Assembly: GCF_018332715.1 (NCBI RefSeq)
Contig: NZ_BOQP01000033.1
Span: forward strand, 1 to 36,607
Direction of reading: 5' to 3'
Length of the DNA stretch: 36,607 nucleotides
Source of the DNA: Winogradskya consettensis
Lineage (GTDB): Bacteria > Actinomycetota > Actinomycetes > Mycobacteriales > Micromonosporaceae
Of this stretch, positions 15,472 to 23,825 are shown piece after piece. Within the stretch, counting starts at the first letter, position 1, and each line of letters opens with the position of its first letter. The notes below the pieces were generated by a model. It saw only the letters and a program-made list of their open reading frames with translations, made no database searches and was not told where the DNA came from. Position numbers and translations under genes: made by a program.

Positions 15472-16836
15472 GTGCAGACCCAGCGGGACCACGTCCACGC
15501 CCACACCTTCATGGTGGGCCGGCTCAGCTCGGCCCTCGTCGAGGGCGACCCGACCCGGGCGGAGATCCCGGGCCGCCGCGCACAGACCGGCTTCCTGATC
15601 GGGATCATCCTGGTCGCGCTGGTGGTGGGCGGCTTCGCGGTGTACGGCTGGATCGTCCCGGGCGGCAGCAACGCGTACAAAACGGCCGGCGCGATCCTCG
15701 TCGAGAAGGAGAGCGGCAACCGCTACGTCTACCTCAACGGGGTGCTCTACTCGACCCCCGACCTGACCTCGGCGATGCTGATCCAGGGCGCCAAGTCCCA
15801 GGTCAAGCTGATCTCGAAGAACTCGCTCAAGGACGTTCCCCGAGGCGGGACGCTCGGCGTGAGCGGGGCGCCCAAGGAGGTCCCGGCCGCCGGGGACCTG
15901 TTCGCGGGGCCGTGGCTGACCTGCCTGCCGGGCTCGGTGGTGACCGACCGCAAGGTCGACGGGGTGGGCGTCAACCTCGACCCGCAGACCCCGGCCGACC
16001 CGCTGCCGGAGAAGAACTTCGCCGTCGTACGCGCAAGCGACGGCACGCCGTACCTCCTCGCGAACTACCTGAAGTACAAGGTCACCGACGAGGCCGTGCT
16101 GGTCGCGCTCGGGGCGGGCAGCATCAAACCGGCGGCGGCTCCGGACCTGTGGCTGAGCTGGCTGGGCGACGGACCGGAGCTGGGTCCGGCGAAGATCGAC
16201 GGAGCGGGGAAGGCCGGGCCGAAGGTCGGGGGCGAGTCCTACGACGTCGGCACGCTCTTCCGGCAGCGCTCCGACTCCGGCGTCGAGCAGCTGTTCGTGC
16301 TGCGCAAGGACGGGCTCGCCCCGATGAGCCGCACGGAGTTCCTGATCGCCGACGCCAAGGACAAGGGCAGCCCGGTCGACGTGGACCCGTCGGCGATCGT
16401 CGGCGCGAAGCGCTCGTCCGACCAGTCGCTGCTCGACCGTCTGCCGGACCTGGCGTCGCTGCGGCTCGAGGACGCCGCCGGCCGCGCCCTGTGCATGCAG
16501 CAGCGGCCGGTCTCCGCGACGAACTTCACCAGCATCGTGGTCTTCGCGCCCCGGTACGCCGCCGCGGTCAACGACGACGGCGGCACGTTCGTGATCAGCC
16601 GTCCCGGCTCGGGAATGGCCGTGGTGGCGGCACCCGTGCTCTCCAGCACCGCCGTGAAACAGGTCTCGTTCCTCGACGAGAACGGCACCGCCTACCGGCT
16701 TGCCGGCGCGGACACGGTGGCCGCGCTGAAGCTCAGCAACGTCACACCCGTACCGTTCCCGAAAGACCTTCTGGCAGTGCTGCCGCAGGGTCCCGCTCTG
16801 AGCCGTCAGGCCGTCGCCGGCCTGCCGAGGGGGTAG
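15472..16836 (+). CDS. eccB: Type VII secretion protein EccB
   Basis: EccB is a single-pass membrane protein with a large extracytoplasmic domain, part of the core ESX complex. The GTG start (15472) gives MQTQRDHVHAHTFMVGRLSSALVEGDP, the characteristic cytosolic N-terminus. One TM helix spans ~39-61, followed by the exported domain, which has the family features YKTAGAILVEKESGNRYVYL near the start and alternating beta/alpha sequence up to residue 454. Two Cys residues (in TCLPGS near 147 and LCMQQ near 342) could form the disulfide seen in EccB. It lies 6 nt after eccD and 4 nt before the ART-like gene. The Shine-Dalgarno is weak, which suggests translational coupling. Confidence 0.96.
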   Translation: MQTQRDHVHAHTFMVGRLSSALVEGDPTRAEIPGRRAQTGFLIGIILVALVVGGFAVYGWIVPGGSNAYKTAGAILVEKESGNRYVYLNGVLYSTPDLTSAMLIQGAKSQVKLISKNSLKDVPRGGTLGVSGAPKEVPAAGDLFAGPWLTCLPGSVVTDRKVDGVGVNLDPQTPADPLPEKNFAVVRASDGTPYLLANYLKYKVTDEAVLVALGAGSIKPAAAPDLWLSWLGDGPELGPAKIDGAGKAGPKVGGESYDVGTLFRQRSDSGVEQLFVLRKDGLAPMSRTEFLIADAKDKGSPVDVDPSAIVGAKRSSDQSLLDRLPDLASLRLEDAAGRALCMQQRPVSATNFTSIVVFAPRYAAAVNDDGGTFVISRPGSGMAVVAAPVLSSTAVKQVSFLDENGTAYRLAGADTVAALKLSNVTPVPFPKDLLAVLPQGPALSRQAVAGLPRG

Positions 16837-16840
16837 ACGT

Positions 16841-19800
16841 ATGGCAACCGGAATCCGTGGCCTCCTGCGCGGTGGCAAGGACGAGCCCAGCGGCGTCGTC
16901 CAGCACACCGTGGGTAACGCGCTGGTCCTGCATGCCGAGGACTCGATCAGCTCCGAGGCGCAGTCGCTCGCCCTGTCCGTGGTCGAGGACGCCGAGAACG
17001 ACGTGGTCGTGCTCGACCTGGGTGACGGGATGCCGATCGGATCCTGGGAGTCGATGGCGGGCGTCCTGCCCCGCCGCCGCCGGGGCATCCGGCTGGTCGC
17101 GTGCGGGCGGCACCACAACGCCGCCGCGATGGCCGGTCAATGGCTTTCCGAGCGACTGAACCGTACGGTCATCGCGCCCGACGGCGAACTGGTCCGCGGC
17201 TCGGCCGGCGCGCTGTTCGTGCACTCCACCCCCGGCAGCGGCTGGGTGCGTTTCCGTCCCGGCAAGCCGCCGACCTGGGACGCCAAGCGCTACCCGACCC
17301 CGTTGTGGGACAAGGCCGCCACCGACAAGCGCGCCTCCAGCTCCACCGGCGAGATCGAACCCCTGCCCGGCGGCGTGTGGATCCACGACATCCGCGAGCC
17401 GGCGATCGTCGACGAGCACCGCAAACGTCTGATCGCCGACGTACCGTGCCAGCCCGAAGTCATGACCGTCCTGCTCGGCTGCCCCGGCACCGCCCCGCTG
17501 TCGCTCGACGACGTGGTCCGCTTCTGGCGCGAGCTAGACCCGGACAGCCGCCTGCGCACCCGTTTCGTGCAGTACGGCGACGTCCGGCTCCCCGAGGGTG
17601 AGGCCTTCGGTCAGGCACTGGCGGACCTGCTCGGCACCCAGGTCGTCTGCTACACCGGCGTCCCGGTGGGCGCTCCGGGCAAGTTCGAGATCCGCACCGT
17701 ACGCGCGGACGGCGTGCTCGGCTGGCCCCCGTTCGCGATCGAGCTCGGCTACACCCCCCGCGCCCACCCCAACTCCAAGGCCCGCCGCGCCGCCGTCCTG
17801 AGCCACCGGGCCCCCCTGCGCTGGACCGAGGAGATCTCCCCGCGGGTCTTCTGGTACGCCCCCGACGCGGTCGTCGAGGTCGTCCAGACCGGACTGTGGG
17901 TCCGCGCGGTGGAAGAACCCCCCAACGCCGAACGGGTGCGGGCGACCCCGCTCGACCCCGAAGGCAGCACCCTCATCTTCGACGACACCGTCGACGAGCG
18001 CTCCATGCGGATGCGCGAACTCGCCGAAGACCTCGCCGCCCGCGTAGAACCCACCGTCGGCCAGGACACAGCACTCTTCCCGGCCTCGGTGATGGTGCCG
18101 GGCCAGCGCCCCGCCGGCCGCGCCGAGGCCACGCTGCGCCCCTCCGACGCGCCCCGCCAGCCGATCCAGGCTCGCATCGAAATGCCCCTGCCGCCCCGCC
18201 CGGCCGCCACGATCATGCAGTCACCAGAAGTCGCCGCCGTGGTGATCGAGCCGGTCGCCCCCGCGGCGATCGAACAGCAGCAGGTCGCCCCCGCCGCCTT
18301 CCAGCAGCAGGTCGCCCCGACGGGGTTCCAGCAGCAGGTCGCTCCCACGAATCAGCAGCAGGTCGCCTCCGCGATCCAGCAGCATTTCGAGCAGGTCGAG
18401 CCGACGGTGTCGCAGCCACGCTACGAGGCGGTCCCGGCGACCGTGGTCCAGCAGCGCATCGTGCCGATCATGCCCGAGGGCTTCCCGGAGACCCGCGCGT
18501 TTGCCGCATTCGTCCAGCAGCAGACCCAGCCCGCCACGCCGCCGGTCCAGCAGCCCGCGCACCCACCGCTGTCCGAACCGGTCCAGCCGGCCACATCGTT
18601 CCCCGAGCCGCCCGCCTTCGAGCGACCGGCCATGGAGCAGTCCGTCATCGAGCCGCCCGCTTTTGAGCGACCGGCCATGGAGCAGTCGGTCGTCGAGCCG
18701 CCGACGCTGCCGCAGCCGGCGGTCCAGCCGGAGTCGTTCCCGGCGCCGGTTTTCGAGGCACCGCCGGCATTCGCGCCGCCGGCCTTCGACCAGCAGGGCG
18801 CCGGCCAGTCGGTCGTCGAAGCACCCGCTTTCGGTGGGCCGGCCGTTGACCAGCCCACCTCGGGACACGGGCTCGGTGCGCAGCCGGTTGTTGAGGCACC
18901 CGCATTCGGCCGGCCGCCGGTCATCGAGCAGCAGGCCACGGAGCAACCGGCTGGCGAAGCGCCCACCTTCGAGGTGCGCGCCCCTGAGGCGTCCGCCCAC
19001 GAGGCTCCGGCATTCGAGCCGCCGGCGATGTCCGTGATCGAGGCGGTCAATGAGCCCGCTGCACCGGTGGCGGTTCAGCAGGTGGTGGAGGCGGTGGCTG
19101 CGCCGGCGATCGAGCCTTCGCTCCGGGCGTACGCGGAGCAGGTTGTTGATCCCGTGACCGCGCCCATGCAGATGTCGCTGCCGGTCACCGAGCCGGTCCA
19201 CAACGTAGACCGCCTCCAGGCGCTGGACCCCGCAGCCGCGACAAAGCCGCCCAAGGCCCAGCCCGAACCTGAAGCCCAGCCCGCGCTGAAAGCCCAGCCC
19301 GAGCGGGAACCCGAGCCCGCGGCGACCGTGCCGGACGTGCGGTTCCAGCCGGTGCCCTCGCCGGGTGCGTCGGCGTTGATGCCCAGCCGTGCGCTCGACG
19401 ATGAGCGGGCGTGGTTGCGGCGCACGCTGAGCCGGGACTTCGACATCATGGCGAGCTCGGTCTCGCGGATCATGAGTGAGCACCCGGGGCTGCAGGCCAC
19501 CGGCGGGGCGGCGGGCAAGGAGGACGTGCTCGCCGACTCGGTGGCGGTGCGGCTCTACCTTTCCGGCCGGGGCGCGGGGATCGACGCGGGGCTGCGGTCG
19601 GCGGCGAACGGCCCGCACGTGCCGTTCGCGCGCTGCACGGTCTCGGGGCTGTCGCGGCTGCCCTCGTTCCGCGGCACCACGGTTTACCGCACCTCACCGA
19701 CGTCGGGTGAGTGGGCGCAGTACCGCGAGCGCCGGGTCGTGACGGACTGGGCTTTCGTGAACATGCTGACCGCACCCTGCTCCAGCCAGGACGGCGACAC

Positions 19801-20176
19801 CGACGTGCTGGTGTGGTCGATGACGGCGCGGCGGACGGCGGTGCTCGAGCCGGAGGGTGACGACCGGATCGAGGACCGGGTGCTGTTCCTGCCCGGTACG
19901 CACTACAAGATCCTGGAGCTGCACCAGCCCGAGGGCGGCGGGCGTGGCTCGATCCTGATGCGCGAGATCGGTGCGAACGAGATCGGTGACGACGGCCGGG
20001 TCGATCCGAACCGGGTGTCGCTCGACGAGCTGGCCGTGACGTCGTTGCGGCGCAGCGTGGAGCGGTGGGGGAGTGCCGAACCCAAGCGGCGGATCGGTGC
20101 CGGCTCGACAGGCCGGTTCGGTGTCCTGCCGGGGCTGGACCGCAGGCCGGTCCGCGAGGAGGTGAGCGGACGATGA
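16841..20176 (+). CDS. T7SS-operon protein with degenerate ART-like C-terminal domain, paralogue A (1111 aa)
   Basis: The start ATG (16841) follows a GAGGGGG site. Residues ~20-310 are an ordered alpha/beta region of two similar halves, each with a nucleotide-fold-like pattern. Half one has IRLVACG with C88, then VIAPDGELV...GALFVH...GWVRFRPG. Half two has LADLLGTQVVCYTGVPVG...GYTPR. They resemble modules in giant secreted actinobacterial proteins. Residues ~430-840 are a Pro/Gln/Ala-rich linker with repeated FERPAMEQSV units. Residues ~845-1065 look like an ADP-ribosyltransferase fold: LPSFRGTTVYR with R944, VVTDWAF for the Ser-Thr-Ser strand, and EDRVLFLPGTHYKIL where active ARTs have ExEVLFxPGTxF. 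Here the last Glu is Arg (R1013), so transferase activity is unlikely. No TM or signal peptide is seen. It overlaps eccA by 4 nt and has a paralogue at 30976-33405. The fold assignment is by eye. Confidence 0.85.
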   Translation: MATGIRGLLRGGKDEPSGVVQHTVGNALVLHAEDSISSEAQSLALSVVEDAENDVVVLDLGDGMPIGSWESMAGVLPRRRRGIRLVACGRHHNAAAMAGQWLSERLNRTVIAPDGELVRGSAGALFVHSTPGSGWVRFRPGKPPTWDAKRYPTPLWDKAATDKRASSSTGEIEPLPGGVWIHDIREPAIVDEHRKRLIADVPCQPEVMTVLLGCPGTAPLSLDDVVRFWRELDPDSRLRTRFVQYGDVRLPEGEAFGQALADLLGTQVVCYTGVPVGAPGKFEIRTVRADGVLGWPPFAIELGYTPRAHPNSKARRAAVLSHRAPLRWTEEISPRVFWYAPDAVVEVVQTGLWVRAVEEPPNAERVRATPLDPEGSTLIFDDTVDERSMRMRELAEDLAARVEPTVGQDTALFPASVMVPGQRPAGRAEATLRPSDAPRQPIQARIEMPLPPRPAATIMQSPEVAAVVIEPVAPAAIEQQQVAPAAFQQQVAPTGFQQQVAPTNQQQVASAIQQHFEQVEPTVSQPRYEAVPATVVQQRIVPIMPEGFPETRAFAAFVQQQTQPATPPVQQPAHPPLSEPVQPATSFPEPPAFERPAMEQSVIEPPAFERPAMEQSVVEPPTLPQPAVQPESFPAPVFEAPPAFAPPAFDQQGAGQSVVEAPAFGGPAVDQPTSGHGLGAQPVVEAPAFGRPPVIEQQATEQPAGEAPTFEVRAPEASAHEAPAFEPPAMSVIEAVNEPAAPVAVQQVVEAVAAPAIEPSLRAYAEQVVDPVTAPMQMSLPVTEPVHNVDRLQALDPAAATKPPKAQPEPEAQPALKAQPEREPEPAATVPDVRFQPVPSPGASALMPSRALDDERAWLRRTLSRDFDIMASSVSRIMSEHPGLQATGGAAGKEDVLADSVAVRLYLSGRGAGIDAGLRSAANGPHVPFARCTVSGLSRLPSFRGTTVYRTSPTSGEWAQYRERRVVTDWAFVNMLTAPCSSQDGDTDVLVWSMTARRTAVLEPEGDDRIEDRVLFLPGTHYKILELHQPEGGGRGSILMREIGANEIGDDGRVDPNRVSLDELAVTSLRRSVERWGSAEPKRRIGAGSTGRFGVLPGLDRRPVREEVSGR

Positions 20177-23100
20177 GCCGACAGGTTCTGGTGGTGGGCG
20201 GCGGTCAGCCCGGCGCGTATCCGTCGATCAGCGCCGCGATCGCGCGTGCCGAGGCGGGCGCGACGATCTCGGTGCATCCCGGCCGGTACGCCGAGAAGCT
20301 CATTGTGGGCAACCGCATCACGATCAGCGCGGTCGAGGGCGGCGGCCCGGTCGAGGTGATCGTGGAGGAGGGCAGCGTCCTCGTCGTCCACGGTGAGGGT
20401 GCGCAGCTGCGCGGCATCACGCTGGGTAGCGGGGACACCAAGCTGGCCGCGGTGGACGTGTATTCCGGCGAGGTCGCGCTCGACAACTGCAAGATCTCCG
20501 GTGCTGCCTGGGTGACATTGCTGGCCCGGTTGCAGGGTTCGCTGGCGCTGCGTGGCTGTGAGGTGCGCAGCTCGGCCGGGGCCGGCATCGTGGTGATGTC
20601 CCCGGGGACGAGCGCGATCGAGGACACCCAGGTCACCGATGTGGCGACGTCGGGGATCGTGGTCGGCGAGAATGGTGCGCTGACCCTGCGCCGCTGCGTG
20701 ATCCGGGGAACCGGCGCCAACAGCGTCTGCGTCAACGGCGATGCCCGGCTGACCATCGAGCAGTGCGAGATCGTGAAGGCGGGCAAGCCGGCCGTCGTGA
20801 TCGAGCAGCGCGGCTGGGCCCGGATCCAGCGGCTCACCGTGCGTGACAGCGGCAACGTCGACCTCTTCCTGCGGGGCGAGATCGACGCCGTGATCAGCGA
20901 TTCGACGTTCACCGGCGCGACGCTGCAGGCCGCGCACATCGCGGATGGTGCGGCACCCCGCTTCGAGCGCTGCACGTTCACCGGCGCCGGGCACACCGCC
21001 GCGCACGTGACCGGCAAGTCGAAGCCCACGTTTGTCGAGTGCACGTTCGCGGACGCGCCCACCGGCATCAATGTGGACGGCGAGAGCACCCCGCGCTTCG
21101 AGGGCCTGACCGTTCGCGGCACCGAGGAGCACGTGGCGGTCATCGGGGGCGCGGGCCGGGCTGTCATGCAGCGGCTCCAGGCGACGATCGGCACCGGGGC
21201 GGGGCTGCTCGTCAAGGACGGCGCCACGCTGGACGGCTCCGATCTCACGGTCGAGGCCGGCGAGGCGGTGGCGCTCGAGTTGCGTGCGGCCGCCCGCGGC
21301 ACGATCCGCGAGGCCCGGTTCAACGGTACGCAGGCAGTGACGGTCACGGTCGGTGGCGGTTCCGCCCTCGTGCTCCAGTCGGCGCAGGTTCGCGGTGCCG
21401 GGGTGCGGGTCGGCGATGGCGAGCTCCAGGTGCGCGACAGCGAGATCACCGAGGCACCCGGCGATGGTCTGTCGATCGGCTCGGGCGGCGTGGTGACGGC
21501 GACCCAGACACGGGTACGCCGGGCGCGGCGCAACGGTGTCGCGGTGTCCCGCGGCGGCCGGGGCACGTTCACCGACTGCGAGGTGCTCGTCAGCGGCGCC
21601 AACGGATTCGACGTGGACAGTGCCGAGCCGGTGACCCTCAGCCACTGCACCGTGCAGGAGAGCGGCGGCGAGGATGTCCGCAAAGCCGACGACGCCCAGC
21701 TGACCGTCGAGTCACTGGTCGTCAGGACCACGCCCGAGCCGGTGAGCCCTGCGCCGGCTCCACAGTCCTCCTCCTATGCGGATGACTACGCGGATGATGG
21801 GCGCCCGGAGCAGGCTGAGGCCGCGCCGCCGGTCGAGGACGAGCTGACCGGGCCGCTTCGCGAGCTGAACAGCCTGATCGGTCTGAAGGGCGTCAAGCAC
21901 GAGGTCACCGCGCTGATCAACCTGATCAAGATGTCGCAGGTCCGGTTGCAGATGGGCCTGCCGATGCCGCCGATGAGCCGTCACCTCGTCTTCGCGGGTC
22001 CGCCCGGTACGGGTAAGACGACGGTGGCGCGGCTCTACGGGACGGTCCTCAAGGAACTGGGGATCCTGTCCAAGGGCCACATGGTGGAGGCGGCCCGCGC
22101 GGACCTGGTCGGGCAGTACATCGGTTCGACGGCGATCAAGACCACCGAGCTGATCAACAAGGCCATGGGTGGTGTGCTCTTCATCGATGAGGCGTACACG
22201 CTGTCGGCGGGGTCGGGCGGTTCGGGGCCGGACTTCGGTCAGGAGGCCATCGACGCGCTGATGAAGATGATGGAGGACCACCGCGACGAGCTCGTGGTGA
22301 TCGTCGCCGGGTATTCGGAGCTGATGGAGAAGTTCCTCGAGTCGAACCCCGGTCTGGCCTCCCGCTTCACCCGCACGGTCGAGTTCCCGAACTACTCCGT
22401 CGACGAGCTCGTGACGATCACGACGAACCTGTGCCACAAGCACTACTACGACCTGACCGACGACGGCGTCGCCGCGCTGACGACGTACTTCGAACGGATC
22501 CCGAAGAACTCCACGTTCGGTAACGGCCGCGTGGCGCGCAAGCTGTTCGAAGCGATGATCAACAACCAGGCGTCGCGGCTGGCGACCACGCCGCCGTCGA
22601 AAGACAGCGAGCTCAACCGGCTGACCGGGGAGGACCTCGCGCCCGAGCTGGACCTGCTCGAAGACCTGCCGGCGGAGAAGAACACGCAGCCCGACGCGGC
22701 CAGCAACCCGGCCGGGGCGATCAACGCGACGCGTAGCTGGCGACGGGTCTGCAACCTGGTCGGCGCGGCTCCCGTGCGCGATGCGGTCGGCACCGCGCTG
22801 CTCCAGCTGTGCGAGCTGCGCAACCGGCGGCGGGCGTACGGCAAGCATGCGAACGTGATCGTGACCGGTCCGAGCGGAAGCGGCCGCAGCGAGTTCGCGC
22901 GGCACTACGCCGCCGGCCTGTCCGAGCTGAACCTCGTGCCCGTCGGCCAGCTGATCCGGGTGAGCACCGCGCAGGAACTCGCGCCGCAGTGGCCCGGGCA
23001 GGCCGGCAGCCTGGTCGAGGCCGCGCTGCGGGACGCCGAGGGTGGCGTGCTGATGGTCGACTACACCGACGACGGCAGCGGGACCGGCCCCGACATCGTC

Positions 23101-23511
23101 GAGCAACTCGTCGCGCGGACGCGCCCGGCGCCCGGTGACCCGGTCGTGGTGCTGATCGGCGAGGAGCGGGCGTTGCGCGAGCTGCGTGTGGCGGTCCCGT
23201 CGGTTGCCGAGGTCTTCGGGCAGGACTGGGCGATGCCCGGTTACACCACCCCGGAGCTGGCCGAGATCGTGGTCCGGCACCTGGTGCGCCGGGGCCACGA
23301 GGTGCCCGACGACGTGCGCGCCGCCCTGGTCGACCTGGCGGCGGGGCTGCCCGAGCGCACTGTCCGGGCGGCGCACCTGTTCTCGTGGGGGCTCACGCGT
23401 ACGGCGGCGTCTCGCACTCTGGCACTCGCCGACCTGAACGGCCTCGCCGGCCGGGCCACCTCGGGCGCCGCGCCGTCCCGGCAGCCCGGTGGCCTGGCCG
23501 CGGTCCTTTAA
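20173..23511 (+). CDS. eccA: EccA-type AAA+ ATPase with N-terminal right-handed beta-helix (1112 aa)
   Basis: The start ATG at 20173 overlaps the previous stop by 4 nt. Residues ~10-520 are a right-handed parallel beta-helix: regularly spaced short strands with inward Ile/Val and Cys/Asn positions (for example GIVVGENGALTLRRCVIRGTG). Residues ~560-840 are a CbxX/CfqX-type AAA+ domain like that of EccA, with Walker A GPPGTGKT (609-616), Walker B VLFIDEAYTL and an Arg-rich SRFTRTVEF segment. Residues ~870-1100 are a second AAA module with Walker A GPSGSGRS (899-906), where the Lys is Arg, and VLMVDYTDD in place of Walker B, so it is probably inactive. Mycobacterial EccA has a TPR N-terminus instead. 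EccA proteins act in the cytosol on ESX substrates, and the beta-helix may provide the substrate- or partner-binding surface here (inference). The stop overlaps the Shine-Dalgarno of the following YbaB-like gene. Confidence 0.92.
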   Translation: MSRQVLVVGGGQPGAYPSISAAIARAEAGATISVHPGRYAEKLIVGNRITISAVEGGGPVEVIVEEGSVLVVHGEGAQLRGITLGSGDTKLAAVDVYSGEVALDNCKISGAAWVTLLARLQGSLALRGCEVRSSAGAGIVVMSPGTSAIEDTQVTDVATSGIVVGENGALTLRRCVIRGTGANSVCVNGDARLTIEQCEIVKAGKPAVVIEQRGWARIQRLTVRDSGNVDLFLRGEIDAVISDSTFTGATLQAAHIADGAAPRFERCTFTGAGHTAAHVTGKSKPTFVECTFADAPTGINVDGESTPRFEGLTVRGTEEHVAVIGGAGRAVMQRLQATIGTGAGLLVKDGATLDGSDLTVEAGEAVALELRAAARGTIREARFNGTQAVTVTVGGGSALVLQSAQVRGAGVRVGDGELQVRDSEITEAPGDGLSIGSGGVVTATQTRVRRARRNGVAVSRGGRGTFTDCEVLVSGANGFDVDSAEPVTLSHCTVQESGGEDVRKADDAQLTVESLVVRTTPEPVSPAPAPQSSSYADDYADDGRPEQAEAAPPVEDELTGPLRELNSLIGLKGVKHEVTALINLIKMSQVRLQMGLPMPPMSRHLVFAGPPGTGKTTVARLYGTVLKELGILSKGHMVEAARADLVGQYIGSTAIKTTELINKAMGGVLFIDEAYTLSAGSGGSGPDFGQEAIDALMKMMEDHRDELVVIVAGYSELMEKFLESNPGLASRFTRTVEFPNYSVDELVTITTNLCHKHYYDLTDDGVAALTTYFERIPKNSTFGNGRVARKLFEAMINNQASRLATTPPSKDSELNRLTGEDLAPELDLLEDLPAEKNTQPDAASNPAGAINATRSWRRVCNLVGAAPVRDAVGTALLQLCELRNRRRAYGKHANVIVTGPSGSGRSEFARHYAAGLSELNLVPVGQLIRVSTAQELAPQWPGQAGSLVEAALRDAEGGVLMVDYTDDGSGTGPDIVEQLVARTRPAPGDPVVVLIGEERALRELRVAVPSVAEVFGQDWAMPGYTTPELAEIVVRHLVRRGHEVPDDVRAALVDLAAGLPERTVRAAHLFSWGLTRTAASRTLALADLNGLAGRATSGAAPSRQPGGLAAVL

Positions 23512-23515
23512 GGAG
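23510..23515 (+). promoter_or_regulatory. Shine-Dalgarno AAGGAG for the second YbaB-like gene
   Basis: AAGGAG lies 7 nt before the ATG at 23523 and overlaps the TAA stop of the EccA-type gene (23509-23511). It sets the start of the 100-aa protein and rejects longer in-frame starts upstream. Confidence 0.7.
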
Positions 23516-23522
23516 AAACGAC

Positions 23523-23825
23523 ATGCAGCCTGAGGAGATCCAGGAGTTCCTCGATCGCGCCAAGGTGTTCGAGCAGGAGATGGCCGACGCGCAGACCGAC
23601 CTGGGCAAGGCGATCGTCACCGGTCGCTCCGCCGACGGCTTGGTGACCGTGCTGGCCAGCGGGATGGGCAAGCTCCACGGCGTACGCGTCGACCCGGCCG
23701 TTTTTGATCGTCGTGACGTGGCGGCGCTGCAGACCGCCATCGCTCAGGCCGTCCAGGCCGCGGCGGACAACGCGGGCACGCTGGCTCAGCAGAAGATGGG
23801 CCCCATCGAGATCACCCTGCACTGA
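23523..23825 (+). CDS. YbaB/EbfC-family protein, last gene of the T7SS operon (100 aa)
   Basis: The protein starts MQPEEIQEFLDRAKVFEQEM and shows the YbaB pattern: an N-terminal coiled-coil helix (1-30), a beta-rich centre (DGLVTVLASGMGKLHGVRVDPAVF) and a C-terminal helix. Length is typical (about 100 aa). YbaB/EbfC proteins bind DNA as dimers; family members in ESX loci (EspL) have been linked to secretion. It closes the rightward T7SS operon, and its 3' end overlaps the convergent SARP gene by 14 nt, with no room for an intergenic terminator. It is shorter and clearly diverged from the YbaB-like protein at 2301-2717, so they are not recent duplicates. Confidence 0.92.
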   Translation: MQPEEIQEFLDRAKVFEQEMADAQTDLGKAIVTGRSADGLVTVLASGMGKLHGVRVDPAVFDRRDVAALQTAIAQAVQAAADNAGTLAQQKMGPIEITLH

